Below, piece by piece: positions 7,643 to 16,806 of a stretch of DNA of 64,000 bases (its first letter is position 1; each line of letters begins with the position of its first letter). Position numbers and translations under genes: made by a program. Below the pieces are notes generated by a model. The model saw only the letters and a program-made list of their open reading frames with translations, was not told the DNA's origin and searched no databases. The DNA comes from Atopobiaceae bacterium (GTDB lineage Bacteria; Actinomycetota; Coriobacteriia; Coriobacteriales; Atopobiaceae): NCBI GenBank assembly GCA_017510785.1, contig JAFWMH010000034.1, forward strand, positions 19,951 to 83,950, read 5' to 3'.

Positions 7643-8581
7643 ATGCAGTCAAAAACAAGCAGTGCGCAAGCACAGGTCGTACGTGTTGGCAAGGGATGCC
7701 TCGCCGCGGCTTTCGGCATGGCGGCATTCTCGCCTCAAATCGCCTACGCGCTCACAGTTGAGGACGCGTGGCAGCAAATGACGTCGTCGCCCGTTCCACT
7801 TGCGTGCGCGGGTGTGGGATTCGTAGTTGGTGCGGGGCTTGTGGGCGTCGTTTCCTCGGGTGTTCACAAGGCAAAGATTGCCTCCATCGAGGAGCGTTTG
7901 CAAACTATGGAGGACCGCTTGTCGCAACTCGATGCGCAAGGATCAGCAGAGAAAAGCCCGGACGTGCAGCTCAAGCACGCGAAACATGTGGCAAGGAACG
8001 GCGAACCCTCTGTGACTCTTTCGCAAAGCGCGTCAAAGGACGCGGTTGAGCAGGAATCCGAGGCCGAAGCGGAGCTTGAGCCGGAGCATGAGCCGCTGCC
8101 CGAAGCCGATGCTGAGGTCGAAGCCGATGCTCATTTCGAGCGCTTGTCGCATGAGAGCAAAACACACATGATGCCCGTCATCGAGCGCGGAGCGTTTTTG
8201 GGCAACACTGGCTCTACGGGCGCGCTCGATCGAACGCATGCCACTGAAGTGATGAAGCGTCTCGATGGCGGGACGAAGTCGCGCATGATCGAGCGGCGTA
8301 TCCCCTCGCTCGACGCGCTCATTTTGCGGGAGATTCCCATTCCCGAGGAAGAGAACGACTTTACGGACCCCGAGCTCTTCGATCCCGAAGCATATGTGGA
8401 TAAAATCATGCGCGAGGAAATCCAGCATAGGGAGGACGAGGCGGCTCGCAGGTTTACGCGCGCAAACCTCACGGTGTTCGAGGGCGCAGGCGCCTCGGCG
8501 GATGCGCGACAGGCCGACGAAGAGCCAGGAAGCAAAACGCCCACGCAGCGCTACGTTGCCGCCTGGAGTCGCGAGGCATAG
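7643..8581 (+). CDS. Exported, membrane-anchored hypothetical protein
   Basis: A 312-residue protein of unknown function. It starts at the ATG at 7643 (GGAG seven bases upstream; TATAAT-like sequence near 7600). The N-terminus looks like a signal sequence (GKGCLAAAFGMAAFSPQIAYA), and a second hydrophobic glycine-rich segment (ACAGVGFVVGAGLVGVVSS) follows near residue 55. Next come a short coiled coil (KIASIEERLQTMEDRLSQL) and a strongly acidic Glu/Ala/Pro stretch around residues 140-160. The C-terminal half is charged and probably soluble. The stop lies one base before the GTG start of the VanZ gene, so the two are probably co-transcribed. No family is recognised. Confidence 0.7.
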   Translation: MQSKTSSAQAQVVRVGKGCLAAAFGMAAFSPQIAYALTVEDAWQQMTSSPVPLACAGVGFVVGAGLVGVVSSGVHKAKIASIEERLQTMEDRLSQLDAQGSAEKSPDVQLKHAKHVARNGEPSVTLSQSASKDAVEQESEAEAELEPEHEPLPEADAEVEADAHFERLSHESKTHMMPVIERGAFLGNTGSTGALDRTHATEVMKRLDGGTKSRMIERRIPSLDALILREIPIPEEENDFTDPELFDPEAYVDKIMREEIQHREDEAARRFTRANLTVFEGAGASADARQADEEPGSKTPTQRYVAAWSREA

Positions 8582-8582
8582 C

Positions 8583-9158
8583 GTGGGTTCGCAAGGCTTT
8601 GCGGGTTCCAACGGCGCCGTGGGTTCCAACGGCGCCGCATGCTCCGGTGGCGCGGGCCCTACCGGTACTAGCTCCAGCAAGCGGTCGCGCGTAATATGGA
8701 CGCTGCTCCTCGTCGCGTGGCTTGGCTTCATATGGGGCCATTCAATGGTGCCGGGCGACGAGTCGACCTTGGAGTCCTCGCGATTCGTGTTTTTGGTGCG
8801 GCCGATTTTCGAGTTGTTCGGGTCGAGTGACGAGCGGCTCATGACGTTCGTCATACGCAAAATCGCCCACTTTAGCGAATACGCCGTGCTCATGGCGATT
8901 GGCATTGGCACGGCGCGCGCGTGGTTTCGCAACAGGCGTGCGCGGCTTGCGATGCTTGCGGCGCTGTGGGTGGCCGTGCCTTCGCTCGACGAAACGATTC
9001 AGTACTTTGTGCCGGGGCGCGACGCCCGCGTAACGGATGTTCTTATCGACATGGCCGGCGGCCTCACCGGCATGCTCCTCGTTCGGGCGTGGCTGCGGCG
9101 GCATAGCACCCGAAACGCCCGTAAGTCACAAACTACCGGGGAGTCTCGCTCACGGTAA
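8583..9158 (+). CDS. VanZ family membrane protein
   Basis: A 191-residue VanZ-like integral membrane protein, the family of the vancomycin-cluster teicoplanin-resistance protein. The start is read as the GTG at 8583, immediately after the previous gene. The first 35 residues are Gly/Ser/Ala-rich, encoded partly by an 18-bp direct repeat (GGTTCCAACGGCGCCG twice). Transmembrane segments follow at roughly residues 40-58 (VIWTLLLVAWLGFIWGHSM), 95-115, 122-138 and 155-175. The conserved KIAHFSEYAVL and LDETIQYFVPGRDARVTDVL segments are clear family signatures. A role in cell-envelope resistance is only suggested by the family. Confidence 0.85.
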   Translation: MGSQGFAGSNGAVGSNGAACSGGAGPTGTSSSKRSRVIWTLLLVAWLGFIWGHSMVPGDESTLESSRFVFLVRPIFELFGSSDERLMTFVIRKIAHFSEYAVLMAIGIGTARAWFRNRRARLAMLAALWVAVPSLDETIQYFVPGRDARVTDVLIDMAGGLTGMLLVRAWLRRHSTRNARKSQTTGESRSR

Positions 9159-9240
9159 GTCCGCTCCCGCTCGATTCCGCTATACTGTTGCCTGTTTTGC
9201 AAACGCAACGAAAAGTGCAACGAGCAGCAGGGAGTCTACC

Positions 9241-10731
9241 GTGGAAACGTTGTATCACAGCACGCGCGATGCGCGCGATACCATGAGCAGCAAGCAGGCA
9301 ATTCTCACCGGCATAGCCCCCGATGGCGGATTGTTCGTATGTGACAATATCACGCAGGCCACAGTGGACCTCGCCGCCATATGCGCGCAGGAGTATCATG
9401 CCACGGCCCGCGACGTGCTGGGCACGCTTCTGAGCGACTTTACAGCCGACGAGATCGCCGCCTGCGTGGAGGGCGCCTACGGCGAGCAGTGGGATACGAA
9501 GGCCATCACGCCGCTCACGCCAATTGGCGCCGACTGGCTTCTCGAGCTCTACCACGGCCCTACGTGCGCCTTTAAGGACGTGGCACTCCAAATGCTTCCC
9601 CGACTCATGAGCGTGGCGCGCACCTCTGCGGGCGATGGCAAGAACGTTATGATTCTCACCGCCACCTCGGGCGATACCGGCAAGGCCGCGCTCGAAGGCT
9701 TTGCCGACGTTGCGGGGACGGGCGTAACGGTGTTTTATCCCGATGGCAAGGTTTCGGACGTGCAGCGCCTGCAAATGGTTTGTCAGCGCGGAGGCAACGT
9801 GGCCGTGGCAGGCATTCGCGGCAACTTCGACGATGCACAAACTGAGGTCAAGCGCATTTTTGCCGACGACGCCATCCGCGGCCGCCTTGCCGACGCGGGA
9901 TGCGTGCTCTCGAGTGCGAACTCCATCAACGTGGGCCGTCTCGTGCCGCAGGTTACGTACTACTTCGACGCCTACTCGCAGCTCGTGCGTTCGGGCACCA
10001 TCACCGTAGGCGAGCAAATCGACTTTTGCGTGCCGACCGGCAACTTTGGAGACGTGCTTGCGGGCTACTACGCCAAGCTGCTCGGGCTTCCCGTGGGGCG
10101 TCTCATCGTTGCCTCGAACGCGAACAACGTGCTCACGGACTTCATTACCACCGGCACGTACGACCGTCGTCGCACGTTCCACAAAACGATTTCGCCCTCG
10201 ATGGACATCCTCGTCTCGTCGAACCTGGAGCGTCTCGTGTACTACCTGAGCGGTGGCGACTGTGAGCTCATCGCCTCCTACATGGCCGACCTCGCGAACA
10301 AGGGTCACTACACCGTTTCGCCGGCCATTTTGGAAAAGCTGCAGGCAGACTTCGGCTGCGGTTGCGCCGACGACGACGCTACGCGTGCCACAATTCGCGC
10401 GACGTGGAACGAGCTGGGTGTGCTCATCGATACCCACACCGCAGTGGGCAAGGCCGTGCTCGACGAGTATCCCAACGAAGGACGGCAACGCGTGTGCCTA
10501 TCCACTGCCTCGCCGTACAAGTTCTCGGCCGACGTGCTCGCGGCACTTGGGCACGACGTTTCGGGGCTCGACGGGTTTGCCTGCATGGACAAGCTCGAGG
10601 CGCTCACGAACACCACGGCGCCCGAGCAGCTTTCGGGCCTGCGCTCGGCGGCCGAAAGGCACACGGCCGTGTGCGACCGCGACGAGATGGGCGCCTTCGT
10701 GGAGGACGCCTGCGCGCGGATTTTCGCGTGA
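9241..10731 (+). CDS. thrC: Threonine synthase
   Basis: A 496-residue PLP enzyme that converts O-phospho-L-homoserine to threonine. The length and features match the long (fungal/enterobacterial-type) threonine synthases. The GTG at 9241 follows AGGGAGT and gives the typical N-terminus VETLYHSTRDARDTMSSKQA, so frame upstream of it is not used. The PLP lysine is in HGPTCAFKDVALQ (about K112), and the phosphate-binding loop is TATSGDTGKAAL. FCVPTGNFGDVLAGYYAK is also characteristic. It is followed closely by hom, lysC and asd on the same strand, which makes a near-complete aspartate-to-threonine pathway block. Confidence 0.95.
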   Translation: METLYHSTRDARDTMSSKQAILTGIAPDGGLFVCDNITQATVDLAAICAQEYHATARDVLGTLLSDFTADEIAACVEGAYGEQWDTKAITPLTPIGADWLLELYHGPTCAFKDVALQMLPRLMSVARTSAGDGKNVMILTATSGDTGKAALEGFADVAGTGVTVFYPDGKVSDVQRLQMVCQRGGNVAVAGIRGNFDDAQTEVKRIFADDAIRGRLADAGCVLSSANSINVGRLVPQVTYYFDAYSQLVRSGTITVGEQIDFCVPTGNFGDVLAGYYAKLLGLPVGRLIVASNANNVLTDFITTGTYDRRRTFHKTISPSMDILVSSNLERLVYYLSGGDCELIASYMADLANKGHYTVSPAILEKLQADFGCGCADDDATRATIRATWNELGVLIDTHTAVGKAVLDEYPNEGRQRVCLSTASPYKFSADVLAALGHDVSGLDGFACMDKLEALTNTTAPEQLSGLRSAAERHTAVCDRDEMGAFVEDACARIFA

Positions 10732-10790
10732 GGCAATTGGTGTATTCTGTAGGGCTATGTAATGCAAGCGAGTTTATCTAAGAGGTTCTT

Positions 10791-11921
10791 ATGAAAATCG
10801 CCCTTTTGGGACACGGGACCGTGGGCCGTGGAGTTGACGACATCATCCGCGCACGCGTTCCGGAAGTTGAGGTGGCGCGCATTCTCGAGCTTCCCGACCG
10901 CATAACCGACGAACGCATGACTTCGAACTTCGACGACATCCTTAACGATGCGAGCATCGAGCTCGTGGTTGAGTGCATGGGTGGCATCGAGCCTGCCCAT
11001 ACCTTTATTGCGGCGGCGCTCAAGGCGCGCAAGCACGTGGTTACGTCGAACAAGGCCGTTGTTGCCGCGCATTTTGGCGAGTTCGCGCAGCTCGCGACGG
11101 AAAACGACGTTGCGTTTTTAGTAGAAGCCGCGGTCGGCGGTGGCATTCCGTGGATTGCGAGCATCAACAAGGTGCGTCGCATCGACGAGGTGTCGTACTT
11201 CATGGGCATCATGAACGGCACCACGAACTATATTCTGGAGTCCATGCGTCGGGAGCGCCTCGACTTCAACGTGGCGCTCGGCCGTGCACAGGAGCTGGGC
11301 TATGCCGAGGCCGACCCTTCCGCCGATATCGATGGCATAGACGTGGCGAACAAAACCATCATTAGCGCTTGCGTGGCGTTCGATGTGGACTGTGTGCGCG
11401 ATTTCCCCGTTACGGGCATCCGGACCATCACTAAGCGCGACATCGACTTCTTCTCGTCGCGTGGTCTCGTGGTGAAGCTTTTTGGAGGCGGGCGAAGCGT
11501 GGACGGGCGCTATGCCGTGACGGTGGAGCCCGTTGCCATCCCGTACTCGGCCATGGAGGCCGCGGTGCCCTCTAACTTCAACATCCTTTCGGTTGAGGGA
11601 ATGACGGTTGGTCCGCTCAAGTTCTACGGACAAGGTGCGGGGAGTTTGCCTACGGGCAACGCCATCGTGCAGGACGTCATCGACGTGGCGCATGGGCGCA
11701 GGCAAGTCTACAACTTCTCGCGAGGCCTGCAGTACGATCCTGCGCTCATCATGAGCGATTTCGTGATTCGTGCTACGAGGTGTCCGGTGTATGGCGAGAC
11801 GTGGGCTCCGGGTGTTTGGCGCGTGCGCAACCTCACGGCAGAAAAGGCACGGGCTTTGCTCGAAGAGATTTGGGAATACGATCCGACGGCGTTTATGGCG
11901 GCACTTCCACGGGAGGTATAG
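10791..11921 (+). CDS. hom: Homoserine dehydrogenase without ACT domain
   Basis: A 376-residue enzyme that reduces aspartate 4-semialdehyde to homoserine with NAD(P)H. The N-terminal Rossmann loop is LLGHGTVGRGVDD. The catalytic domain shows NKAVVAAH, VEAAVGGGIPW, MNGTTNYIL and ELGYAEADPSADIDGID, all standard family signatures. At 376 residues it lacks the C-terminal ACT domain of longer Hom proteins, so allosteric threonine inhibition may be absent or work differently. Its stop is three bases before the lysC start, which indicates an operon. The ATG at 10791 is preceded by AAGAGGTTCTT. Confidence 0.94.
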   Translation: MKIALLGHGTVGRGVDDIIRARVPEVEVARILELPDRITDERMTSNFDDILNDASIELVVECMGGIEPAHTFIAAALKARKHVVTSNKAVVAAHFGEFAQLATENDVAFLVEAAVGGGIPWIASINKVRRIDEVSYFMGIMNGTTNYILESMRRERLDFNVALGRAQELGYAEADPSADIDGIDVANKTIISACVAFDVDCVRDFPVTGIRTITKRDIDFFSSRGLVVKLFGGGRSVDGRYAVTVEPVAIPYSAMEAAVPSNFNILSVEGMTVGPLKFYGQGAGSLPTGNAIVQDVIDVAHGRRQVYNFSRGLQYDPALIMSDFVIRATRCPVYGETWAPGVWRVRNLTAEKARALLEEIWEYDPTAFMAALPREV

Positions 11922-11924
11922 CAC

Positions 11925-13259
11925 ATGATTAAGGTAGCCAAGTTTGGCGGCTCGAGCGTTGCGGACGCAGAGCAGTTCAAAAAGGTTCACGCTATCGTTA
12001 AGGCCGACCCCGAGCGTACCTACGTGGTGGTTTCGGCGTCGGGCAAGCGCTCGAGCAGCGACAACAAGATCACCGACCTGCTCCTTCTTGTAAACGCGCA
12101 CATCCAGTATGGCGTGGACTGCAGTGGGCTTTTGGCAACCATCGAGCAGCGGTACCTCGATATCGCGCTCGAGCTCGGCCTCAAGTTTCCCGTGGGCGAG
12201 GAGTTCGCACGCTTCGCAGAGAATATCAAGAGCTATTCCCCCGACTTTATTGTTTCGCGCGGCGAGTGGTTTACGGCGCAGCTCATGGCCGAATACCTGG
12301 ACATGCCATTCGTGGACTCTGCCGACGTGGTGATGTTCCATCACGACGGTACCATCGACATGGAGCGTACGCAAATCAGGCTGCGCGAGGCCATTATCCA
12401 TACGGGCGGTTCGTTTGTGCTGCCGGGATTCTACGGCTCCACCGTTGACGGGCAAATCAAGCTCTTCAAGCGTGGCGGCGGCGACATTACAGGTGCGATT
12501 CTCGCTCGTTGCATCGATGCGGGCATCTACGAAAACTGGACGGACGTCTCAGGCTTCTTGGCTGCCGACCCTCGCATCGTAGACAAGCCCCGCGGGATTC
12601 ATCGCATTACCTTCGAGGAAATGCGCGAGCTCTCCTATATGGGTGCCTCCGTGTTGCAGGAAGAGGCAATCTTCCCGGTGCGCGAGGTGAACATTCCAAT
12701 CCAAATTAAGAACACCAACGCGCCTGACGAGTTTGGCACTATCATTCGCGAGACGGCTAACGAGCATGCGCGTGAGCACCTCATTACCGGCATCGCGGGC
12801 AAAAAGGACTTTGTGGGCATCTATGTGCAGCGAGCGCACATGTCGAACGAAGTCGGTCGTGTACGGCGGGCACTAAGCATTCTGGAACGCTATGGCGTTT
12901 CGGTTGAGCACATTCCCACGGGCGTGGACTCGTTCTCCATCGTGGTGAACGGTGCGGACGTTAAGGATTCCATCTACTCCATCGTCGCCGACATCCAGCG
13001 CGACCTGGAGCCCGATACCATTAACGTGCTGCCTGGCCTTGCGCTCATTAGCGTGGTGGGTCGCAACATGAGCCGCCGCGTGGGTACGTCCGGACAGATT
13101 TTTGGTGCGCTTGGCGAGGCAGGCATCAACATTCGTATGATTACGCAGAGCTCGCAGGAAATCAGCATCATCGTAGGCGTTCAAAACGAGGACTTCGAAA
13201 AGGCTATTCGTGTGATTTACGAGCGTTTTGGCGATGCCGTGGTGGTGCGCGAGCGATAG
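11925..13259 (+). CDS. lysC: Aspartate kinase
   Basis: A 444-residue aspartokinase catalysing the first step of the aspartate family, ATP plus aspartate to 4-phospho-aspartate. The N-terminal signature is KVAKFGGSSVADAEQF. The kinase core includes FVVSRGEWFTAQLMA-like sequence near residue 110 and FKRGGGDITGAILA. The C-terminal 150 residues form two ACT domains, with GISVE-type sequence RYGVSVEHIPTGVDSFSIVV and GINIRMITQSSQEISIIVG, so feedback inhibition by lysine or threonine is expected. It lies directly after hom, with GGGAGG before its ATG. Confidence 0.94.
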   Translation: MIKVAKFGGSSVADAEQFKKVHAIVKADPERTYVVVSASGKRSSSDNKITDLLLLVNAHIQYGVDCSGLLATIEQRYLDIALELGLKFPVGEEFARFAENIKSYSPDFIVSRGEWFTAQLMAEYLDMPFVDSADVVMFHHDGTIDMERTQIRLREAIIHTGGSFVLPGFYGSTVDGQIKLFKRGGGDITGAILARCIDAGIYENWTDVSGFLAADPRIVDKPRGIHRITFEEMRELSYMGASVLQEEAIFPVREVNIPIQIKNTNAPDEFGTIIRETANEHAREHLITGIAGKKDFVGIYVQRAHMSNEVGRVRRALSILERYGVSVEHIPTGVDSFSIVVNGADVKDSIYSIVADIQRDLEPDTINVLPGLALISVVGRNMSRRVGTSGQIFGALGEAGINIRMITQSSQEISIIVGVQNEDFEKAIRVIYERFGDAVVVRER

Positions 13260-13384
13260 GGGAATAGGTTAGGTTGGCTGGCACGAGCAGTTGGCCGGGT
13301 TGACTTGGATTAGGTCTCTCGGCCACCTAGTGCCAGCAGCGGGCTCGAAGCTTGCATTCGGGGGACTCGGAAGAAGGAGCAAAA

Positions 13385-14392
13385 ATGGCAGATAAGGTCG
13401 TAGGAATCCTTGGTGCTACCGGCGTTGTTGGCCGGCAGATGTTGCAATGCCTCGAGGAGCGCGACTTCCCCGTGGCGCGTCTCGTGCCACTGGCGAGTGC
13501 ACGCTCGGCAGGCAAGAAGATCGCCTTCCGGGGCGAGGACGTAGAGATTGTTGAGGCGGTTCCCGATGCGTTCGAGGGCATCGACATTCTGCTCGGTGCG
13601 GCCGACGACGCCACGGCAAAGCGGCTTCTGCCCGAAGCGGTGAAGCGTGGTGCCGTGTGCGTGGACAACAGCCATGCGTTCCGCCTCGACGACGATGTGC
13701 CTCTGGTGATTCCCGAAATAAACGCCGAGGACGTGAAGTGGCACAACGGTATTATCTCCAATCCCAACTGCGCTACGATTATTGGCCTCGTGCCGCTGTG
13801 GCCGCTGCATAAGGTTGCCGGCCTCACACGCATAATTGCGAGCACGTATCAGGCGGCTTCGGGGGCTGGCATGCCTGGCCTTAATGAGCTGGAGCGCGAG
13901 ATGGCGCTTGTGGCGAAGGGCGAGCCGGTGGGGGAGACCGCACCGTTTGCGTACCAGCTTGCGGCCAACCTCATTCCTCAGATTGGTGGCTTCAAGGACG
14001 AGCTCTATACGTCCGAGGAAATCAAAATGGGCAACGAGGGACGCAAGATTTGCCACCTGCCGAACTTGCGCGTTAACTGCACGTGCGTGCGCGTGCCCAT
14101 TATGCGCTCGCACTCCGAGTCGATAACCGCGGAGTTCGAGAGACCCATCACTCCCGATGAGGCCCGTGCCGCGCTTGAGGCGGCACCTGGCGTGAAGGTC
14201 GTGGACGATCCTGCTGCAATGCGCTACCCCATGCCGCTCGAGACGAGCGACCAGGATCTCGTGTTCGTGGGACGCATCCGTCGCGACACCTCCGCGCCTG
14301 ATGGCGTGAACGCCATCACCTTCTTCTGCTGCGGCGACCAAATCCGCAAGGGTGCAGCGACCAACGCAGTACAAATCGCAGAGTTGCTGTAA
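13385..14392 (+). CDS. asd: Aspartate-semialdehyde dehydrogenase
   Basis: A 335-residue enzyme that reduces 4-aspartyl phosphate to aspartate 4-semialdehyde. The NADP loop is ILGATGVVGRQML at the N-terminus. The catalytic cysteine lies in IISNPNCATIIGL (about C128), the active-site QAASGAGMPG segment follows, and a conserved histidine sits in RVPIMRSHSES. AAGGAG precedes the ATG at 13385, which rules out the in-frame ATG 33 bases upstream. It follows lysC after about 125 bases and probably shares its regulation, completing thrC-hom-lysC-asd. Confidence 0.94.
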   Translation: MADKVVGILGATGVVGRQMLQCLEERDFPVARLVPLASARSAGKKIAFRGEDVEIVEAVPDAFEGIDILLGAADDATAKRLLPEAVKRGAVCVDNSHAFRLDDDVPLVIPEINAEDVKWHNGIISNPNCATIIGLVPLWPLHKVAGLTRIIASTYQAASGAGMPGLNELEREMALVAKGEPVGETAPFAYQLAANLIPQIGGFKDELYTSEEIKMGNEGRKICHLPNLRVNCTCVRVPIMRSHSESITAEFERPITPDEARAALEAAPGVKVVDDPAAMRYPMPLETSDQDLVFVGRIRRDTSAPDGVNAITFFCCGDQIRKGAATNAVQIAELL

Positions 14393-14401
14393 GTGACAAG
14401 A

Positions 14402-14433
14402 GAGACCGCGTTGCAACACTGTGGCGCGGTCTC
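14402..14433. terminator. Hairpin after asd
   Basis: Perfect 9-bp arms GAGACCGCG (14402-14410) and CGCGGTCTC (14425-14433) lie just past the asd stop and upstream of the converging NUDIX gene. No long T-run is present, so termination strength is uncertain. Confidence 0.55.
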
Positions 14434-14499
14434 GCTTCTCGGGCGCCTTCCTCATGCGGGACATCGGGCGCGCAGGGAGGTTCCCTTCCTTGCTTTTCG

Positions 14500-15069
14500 T
14501 TATACCAAGCCGGCGGCTGCCGCGAGGACCGAAACGACGGTCTTTGCGTCTTCGATGAGGCCGGCTCGAATGGCCTCGACCATGTCGCCGATGGGGACCC
14601 ACACCACATCGACGAATTCGCCGTCGTCGGGCTGTGCGTCGCCCTCCTCGAAGCCGAGGGCGGCGAATATGCGTGTTTTCTCGTTGTTGAAGCCGGGCGC
14701 TCCTGCCGTTACGGCCAGCGGTACGATTTCGGTTGCAACGAGGCCCGTCTCTTCCTCGAGTTCGCGCGCCGCGCATACGGCTGGGTCTTCACCGGGATCG
14801 AGTTTGCCGGCAGGGATTTCGAGCGACATGCGCTCCAACGCGACACGGTATTGTCTTACAAGGCAAATCTTACCATCGCGCACGGCGCATACGCCCGCGC
14901 CGCCGTTGTGACGCACGATTTCGCGCCACGAGGTTGAATCGTCCGAAAGTCGCACGCTGAGCGTTTCCACGGTGAATATCCTGCCGTCCCACTCGTGTTT
15001 GACCCCTTCGATGCGTTCCACGTAACGTGCGTCCGGCTTGAGCAACTCGCGGATGGTGTCTAACGACAT
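14500..15069 (-). CDS. NUDIX hydrolase, ADP-ribose pyrophosphatase type
   Basis: A 189-residue NUDIX protein resembling NudF/ADP-ribose pyrophosphatase, which cleaves ADP-ribose to AMP and ribose 5-phosphate. The NUDIX box reads GKLDPGEDPAVCAARELEEE and then TGL, with all metal-binding Glu residues. The preceding VCAVRDGKICLVRQYRVAL and LEIPAGKLDPGE segments are typical of this subgroup. TAGAPGFNNEK is the segment after the box that usually sets the substrate. It is convergent with asd and divergent from the gene at 15231, with AAGGAGGC just upstream of the start. Confidence 0.88.
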   Translation of the reverse strand: MSLDTIRELLKPDARYVERIEGVKHEWDGRIFTVETLSVRLSDDSTSWREIVRHNGGAGVCAVRDGKICLVRQYRVALERMSLEIPAGKLDPGEDPAVCAARELEEETGLVATEIVPLAVTAGAPGFNNEKTRIFAALGFEEGDAQPDDGEFVDVVWVPIGDMVEAIRAGLIEDAKTVVSVLAAAAGLV

Positions 15070-15230
15070 TGTTTGCCTCCTTTTTTGGCTAAGAGCCTTG
15101 CGTGCGATGTTGGCCTATTGCCCACGGTTCGACTGCTCCGGTTATTTGAACAAGTGGTTGTGGACAATTCGAATACCATCGGGATATGATAAACAAGTTT
15201 GACGCAGAGTGGTTGCAAAGGTAGGTTGAC

Positions 15231-15743
15231 ATGGCGAAAACAGTAACGCGCGTTAACGGACGCGGCGGGGAGAGCATGTGGTGCGAGGACGATAAGGTAT
15301 GCTTTAAGTCCGGAAACACCGTTCACACCGAGAAGCGCGAAGACTTTGAGTTTTTTGACGTCGTGAATGTGGAAAAGGCTCGCGAAAAGGTAGGGGAGGC
15401 TCGCGACGTCGTGGGTGCGTGGACCGAGGCGACGGAGGGCACCAAGGGCAAAACGGTATTGCTTGCGGGCGGGGGCCGAGGGTTTTGCTGGGTGATGGAG
15501 ACGAACAAAAGCCAGAGCCCGAGCGCGATAGGGTTTGCCCGCGAAATATGTGCAGCGGAAGAGGAAGAGGATCTGGAATACAAGTTGTATGCGGCCATCC
15601 AAACGCCAAAGGGAGCGGTGTTTACGATTGGCTCGATTGGATGCACGTTAGGCGCGTACTTTGTGCTGAGCAACTTCCAAAATCCCATCGTTGCGCTCAT
15701 TCTTGCCGGGTTGGCGATATTCATGTTCGTGAACATCAAGTAG
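15231..15743 (+). CDS. Hypothetical protein with C-terminal membrane segments
   Basis: A 170-residue protein with no recognised family. The N-terminal 120 residues are soluble and charged, contain two cysteines (SMWCEDDKVCFKS), and have a mixed alpha/beta look. The C-terminus holds two adjacent hydrophobic segments, GAVFTIGSIGCTLGAYFVL and NPIVALILAGLAIFMFV, with the chain ending in NIK. Start ATG 15231 is preceded by AAAGGTAGGTTGAC. It is divergent from the NUDIX gene and lies just before a tRNA cluster. The function is unknown. Confidence 0.65.
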   Translation: MAKTVTRVNGRGGESMWCEDDKVCFKSGNTVHTEKREDFEFFDVVNVEKAREKVGEARDVVGAWTEATEGTKGKTVLLAGGGRGFCWVMETNKSQSPSAIGFAREICAAEEEEDLEYKLYAAIQTPKGAVFTIGSIGCTLGAYFVLSNFQNPIVALILAGLAIFMFVNIK

Positions 15744-15890
15744 GAGGGCTCGAGGGCGTTCTTTTGGGCCGCGTCTGATTCAAACGGGAGTTGAGGGAAG
15801 GTTCACAGTTTCTGCACAAATGAAACTGACACTTGCATTTGGGGCAAAGGTCGTGCAAAATACCTACTTGTCGAACGGAGCAGGTCAGAC

Positions 15891-15964
15891 GGTGGGTGTA
15901 GCTCAGTTGGCAGAGCGCCTGACTGTGGCTCAGGAGGTCCAGGGTTCGAGCCCCTGTACCCACC
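15891..15964 (+). tRNA. tRNA-His (GTG)
   Basis: A cloverleaf with acceptor arms GTGGGTG and TACCCAC, D-arm AGCTCAGTTGGCAGAGC, anticodon loop GACTGTGGCTC (GTG) and T-arm CAGGGTTCGAGCCCCTG. The extra 5' G at 15891 opposite C73 is the G-1 that marks tRNA-His. CCA is not encoded. Confidence 0.95.
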
Positions 15965-15982
15965 CCAGTTCCGAGAAGACAA

Positions 15983-16058
<76 letters not shown>

Positions 16059-16068
16059 GGACTAAAAC

Positions 16069-16094
16069 GGCAGGCTTCATAGCCTGCCTTTTTT
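16069..16094 (+). terminator. Terminator after tRNA-His/Lys
   Basis: GGCAGGCT (16069-16076) pairs with AGCCTGCC (16081-16088) and is followed directly by TTTTTT, a standard intrinsic terminator. Confidence 0.88.
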
Positions 16095-16103
16095 GTTAGC
16101 TAT

Positions 16104-16180
16104 GCGCCCTTAGCTCAGGTGGATAGAGCAGGAGACTTCTAATCTCAAGGTCGGGGGTTCGAGTCCCTCAGGGCGCACCA
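16104..16180 (+). tRNA. tRNA-Arg (TCT)
   Basis: Acceptor arms GCGCCCT and AGGGCGC, D-arm TAGCTCAGGTGGATAGAGCA, anticodon TCT in GAGACTTCTAATCTC, T-arm GGGGGTTCGAGTCCCTC, and an encoded CCA. The decayed phage remnant lies to its right, so the tRNA may have been an integration target. No duplicated 3' end was found. Confidence 0.95.
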
Positions 16181-16190
16181 CACGTTTCCG

Positions 16191-16221
16191 CAGGTCAGAC
16201 GCTTGTTTGACCTGCTTTTTT
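16191..16221 (+). terminator. Terminator after tRNA-Arg
   Basis: CAGGTCA (16191-16197) pairs with TGACCTG (16208-16214), followed by a T-run. Confidence 0.82.
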
Positions 16222-16577
16222 ATTCACTGTATTATGACTGCGGTCTGGATTGGTATGTAAATGTACCTGAACCGATGTAAGTTAGCGTGCAACAGGCTGC
16301 ACGTTATGGCCGACTTCGGACCCGCTCCAAGCAAAGGGCATCCCGCATCGGTTCCAAAATGCTGCTGAATATGAGGTGCCATTATGGCACTGGATTCTCT
16401 GGCCAGGATGTGATGCCCGTTGACAAGCGATGCATTTGCGAACGGTTTCGCTGCGGATGTTCTCGTAGATTCGCAATTCCATGGGTAAATAGTCGTTCCA
16501 CACGAGAAACAGGCCTTAAACGCGAATACAGCAAGCCGTCTACCTGCGGAAACGCAAAACCCGATTATTTCTGGGCA
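16222..16577. other. Gene-free stretch beside the phage remnant
   Basis: About 355 bases of lower GC with no recognisable gene. Open frames on the minus strand have no domain and no convincing start. ACCGATG (16271) and CATCGGT (16346) are inverted. The stretch is probably remnant DNA between the tRNA cluster and the phage genes. Confidence 0.4.
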
Positions 16578-16614
16578 CAAAAAACGTCCTCCCCGCCGAA
16601 GCATGGAGGACGTT
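16578..16614 (-). terminator. Terminator of the phage-remnant operon
   Basis: 10-bp perfect arms AACGTCCTCC (16583-16592) and GGAGGACGTT (16605-16614), with six T on the minus strand after the stem. It lies just past the last minus-strand gene of the remnant. Confidence 0.82.
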
Positions 16615-16662
16615 TACTCGTACCTTACTCGACCTGCACTCGTACCTACTCGTGCGTGTTGG

Positions 16663-16806
16663 TCACCAAGCCGCTGGCGTACTCAGCGCGACCGCCAGCC
16701 ATATCGCCGCGACGATGGCTACGCCGAACGCGATGGCCATGATTCCGACGCAGCCGCAGCCCGCAGCCCGGTCACGCTCTCCCTGGGTGTACGGTCCGTC
16801 TACCAT
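16663..16806 (-). CDS. Small membrane protein, phage remnant
   Basis: A 47-residue frame starting MVDGPYTQGERDRAAGCGC and followed by one strong transmembrane helix (VGIMAIAFGVAIVAAIWLAVAL). Its ATG overlaps the TAG of the preceding gene (ATGGTAG), a typical phage arrangement. The function is unknown. The membrane helix and tight packing favour a real gene over chance. Confidence 0.5.
   Translation of the reverse strand: MVDGPYTQGERDRAAGCGCVGIMAIAFGVAIVAAIWLAVALSTPAAW

Noticed and set aside
9133..10488. A 451-codon open frame antisense to thrC
   Set aside because: GC-rich codon bias opens antisense frames. No domain, and thrC on the other strand is certain.
11118..12455. A 445-codon minus-strand frame across hom and lysC
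   Set aside because: It spans two real genes and their junction, with His/Arg-rich composition typical of a shadow frame.
13310..14776. A 488-codon minus-strand frame across asd and the NUDIX gene
   Set aside because: Arg/His-rich, no domain, overlaps two well-supported genes.
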